From Halospina sp040196175 (GTDB lineage Bacteria; Pseudomonadota; Gammaproteobacteria; Pseudomonadales; Oleiphilaceae): a stretch of 64,000 nt of DNA. The stretch covers positions 806,001 to 870,000 of the forward strand of contig NZ_JBEFNF010000001.1 of the NCBI RefSeq assembly GCF_040196175.1, in the 5' to 3' direction. The position numbers were made by a program, and so were the translations under genes. The first letter of the stretch is position 1. Every line of letters starts with the position of its first letter. This document shows positions 63,739 through 64,000 of this stretch, one piece after another. A model generated the notes under the pieces. That model saw only the letters and a program-made list of their open reading frames with translations, searched no databases and was not told the DNA's origin.

Positions 63739-64000
63739 ATGAGCCGAAATATCTCGCATTACCGCAAACTGATCGAGCAGGCGCGCACCTACGAACAGTG
63801 GAAGGCGGCGGCGCTTGAGCTGGACTACCTGGAAGGCAATGTGGAGTGGAAGGAAGCGTTTGCTTCTGATCTCTACAACTACAACCTGATCCATGACCGT
63901 CTGCGTGAGCTGCGCCATTACCACCAGACCGGTGACCACGCCCGTCTCAAGCGGGCAATCCGCGAGGGGCTCCATCATGACCTCGGCAATATCTCCAACC
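63739..64000 (+). CDS. DUF3336/patatin-like lipase, N-terminal part (cut by window end)
   Basis: The frame opens at ATG 63739 with GGAG 5 nt upstream and stays open for 87 codons to the window edge. The sequence (YRKLIEQARTYEQWKAAALE, later YNLIHDRLRELRHY and REGLHHDLGNISN) matches the DUF3336 domain found before the patatin domain of TGL-type triacylglycerol lipases. The catalytic GxSxG would lie beyond the window. It follows mlaA by 53 nt and could share its transcript. Together with fadD and fadBA it suggests use of storage or membrane lipids. Confidence 0.82.
   Translation, partial: MSRNISHYRKLIEQARTYEQWKAAALELDYLEGNVEWKEAFASDLYNYNLIHDRLRELRHYHQTGDHARLKRAIREGLHHDLGNISN

Overview
The window is an ordinary-looking stretch of a gammaproteobacterial chromosome with a moderately high GC content, dense genes and many ATGA-type overlaps. 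The gene orders gltA/sdhCDAB-sucAB-lpd-sucCD, GntR-smc-zipA-ligA, dnaX-ybaB-recR, and flgNMA/cheV-cheR point to a Pseudomonas/Marinobacter-like, flagellated, aerobic, fatty-acid-using marine or halophilic bacterium. The taxonomy is inferred from family resemblance and gene order only. I saw no insertion sequence, prophage, CRISPR array or integrase.

Layout: (1) 1-9.7 kb holds a secreted hypothetical protein, the beta-oxidation pair fadB-fadA with a PsrA-like operator over the promoter, topA, a hydroxyisobutyrate-dehydrogenase-type reductase, and gltA read divergently from the TCA operon. (2) 10-21.2 kb is a complete TCA operon, sdhCDAB-sucAB-lpdA-sucCD, with a good sigma70 promoter at one end and a strong terminator at the other. 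(3) 21.2-24.9 kb is trpS-scpA-scpB-rluB, translationally coupled, meeting a GAF-GGDEF diguanylate cyclase tail to tail. (4) 26-33.5 kb is a GntR/FCD regulator, smc, zipA and ligA. (5) 33.5-39 kb is more accessory: a large Calx-beta-type lipoprotein, a CBS-pair protein, a MnmC-like FAD oxidoreductase, and a small protein that joins an MshEN-type cyclic-di-GMP motif pair to a membrane segment and an unknown exported domain. (6) 39-42.6 kb is flgN, flgM (with a FliA-type promoter), flgA, cheV and cheR. (7) 42.7-46.1 kb is tRNA-Ser(GGA) and a coupled triad: RimK-like ATP-grasp ligase, inactive transglutaminase fused to a multi-pass membrane domain, and a retropepsin-like lipoprotein. (8) 46.2-51 kb is the SRP 4.5S RNA, dnaX, ybaB, recR, rnd, ycgL and a small membrane protein. 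(9) 51-55.8 kb is a VWA membrane protein with Glu-Pro repeats, a MoxR-type AAA ATPase and a CoxE-like VWA protein. (10) 55.8-64 kb is fadD, hrpA, a FabH-like synthase, mlaA and the start of a DUF3336/patatin lipase cut by the window end.

Three themes link the genes. Fatty acid handling is represented by fadBA, fadD, the FabH-like enzyme, mlaA and the patatin-type lipase. Cyclic-di-GMP and motility are represented by the GGDEF enzyme, the MshEN protein and the flagellar and chemotaxis genes. Chromosome maintenance is represented by topA, scpAB, smc, ligA, dnaX and recR. The least explained and most interesting pieces are the MshEN-transmembrane protein at 38.2 kb and the ATP-grasp/transglutaminase/protease triad at 42.8-46.1 kb.
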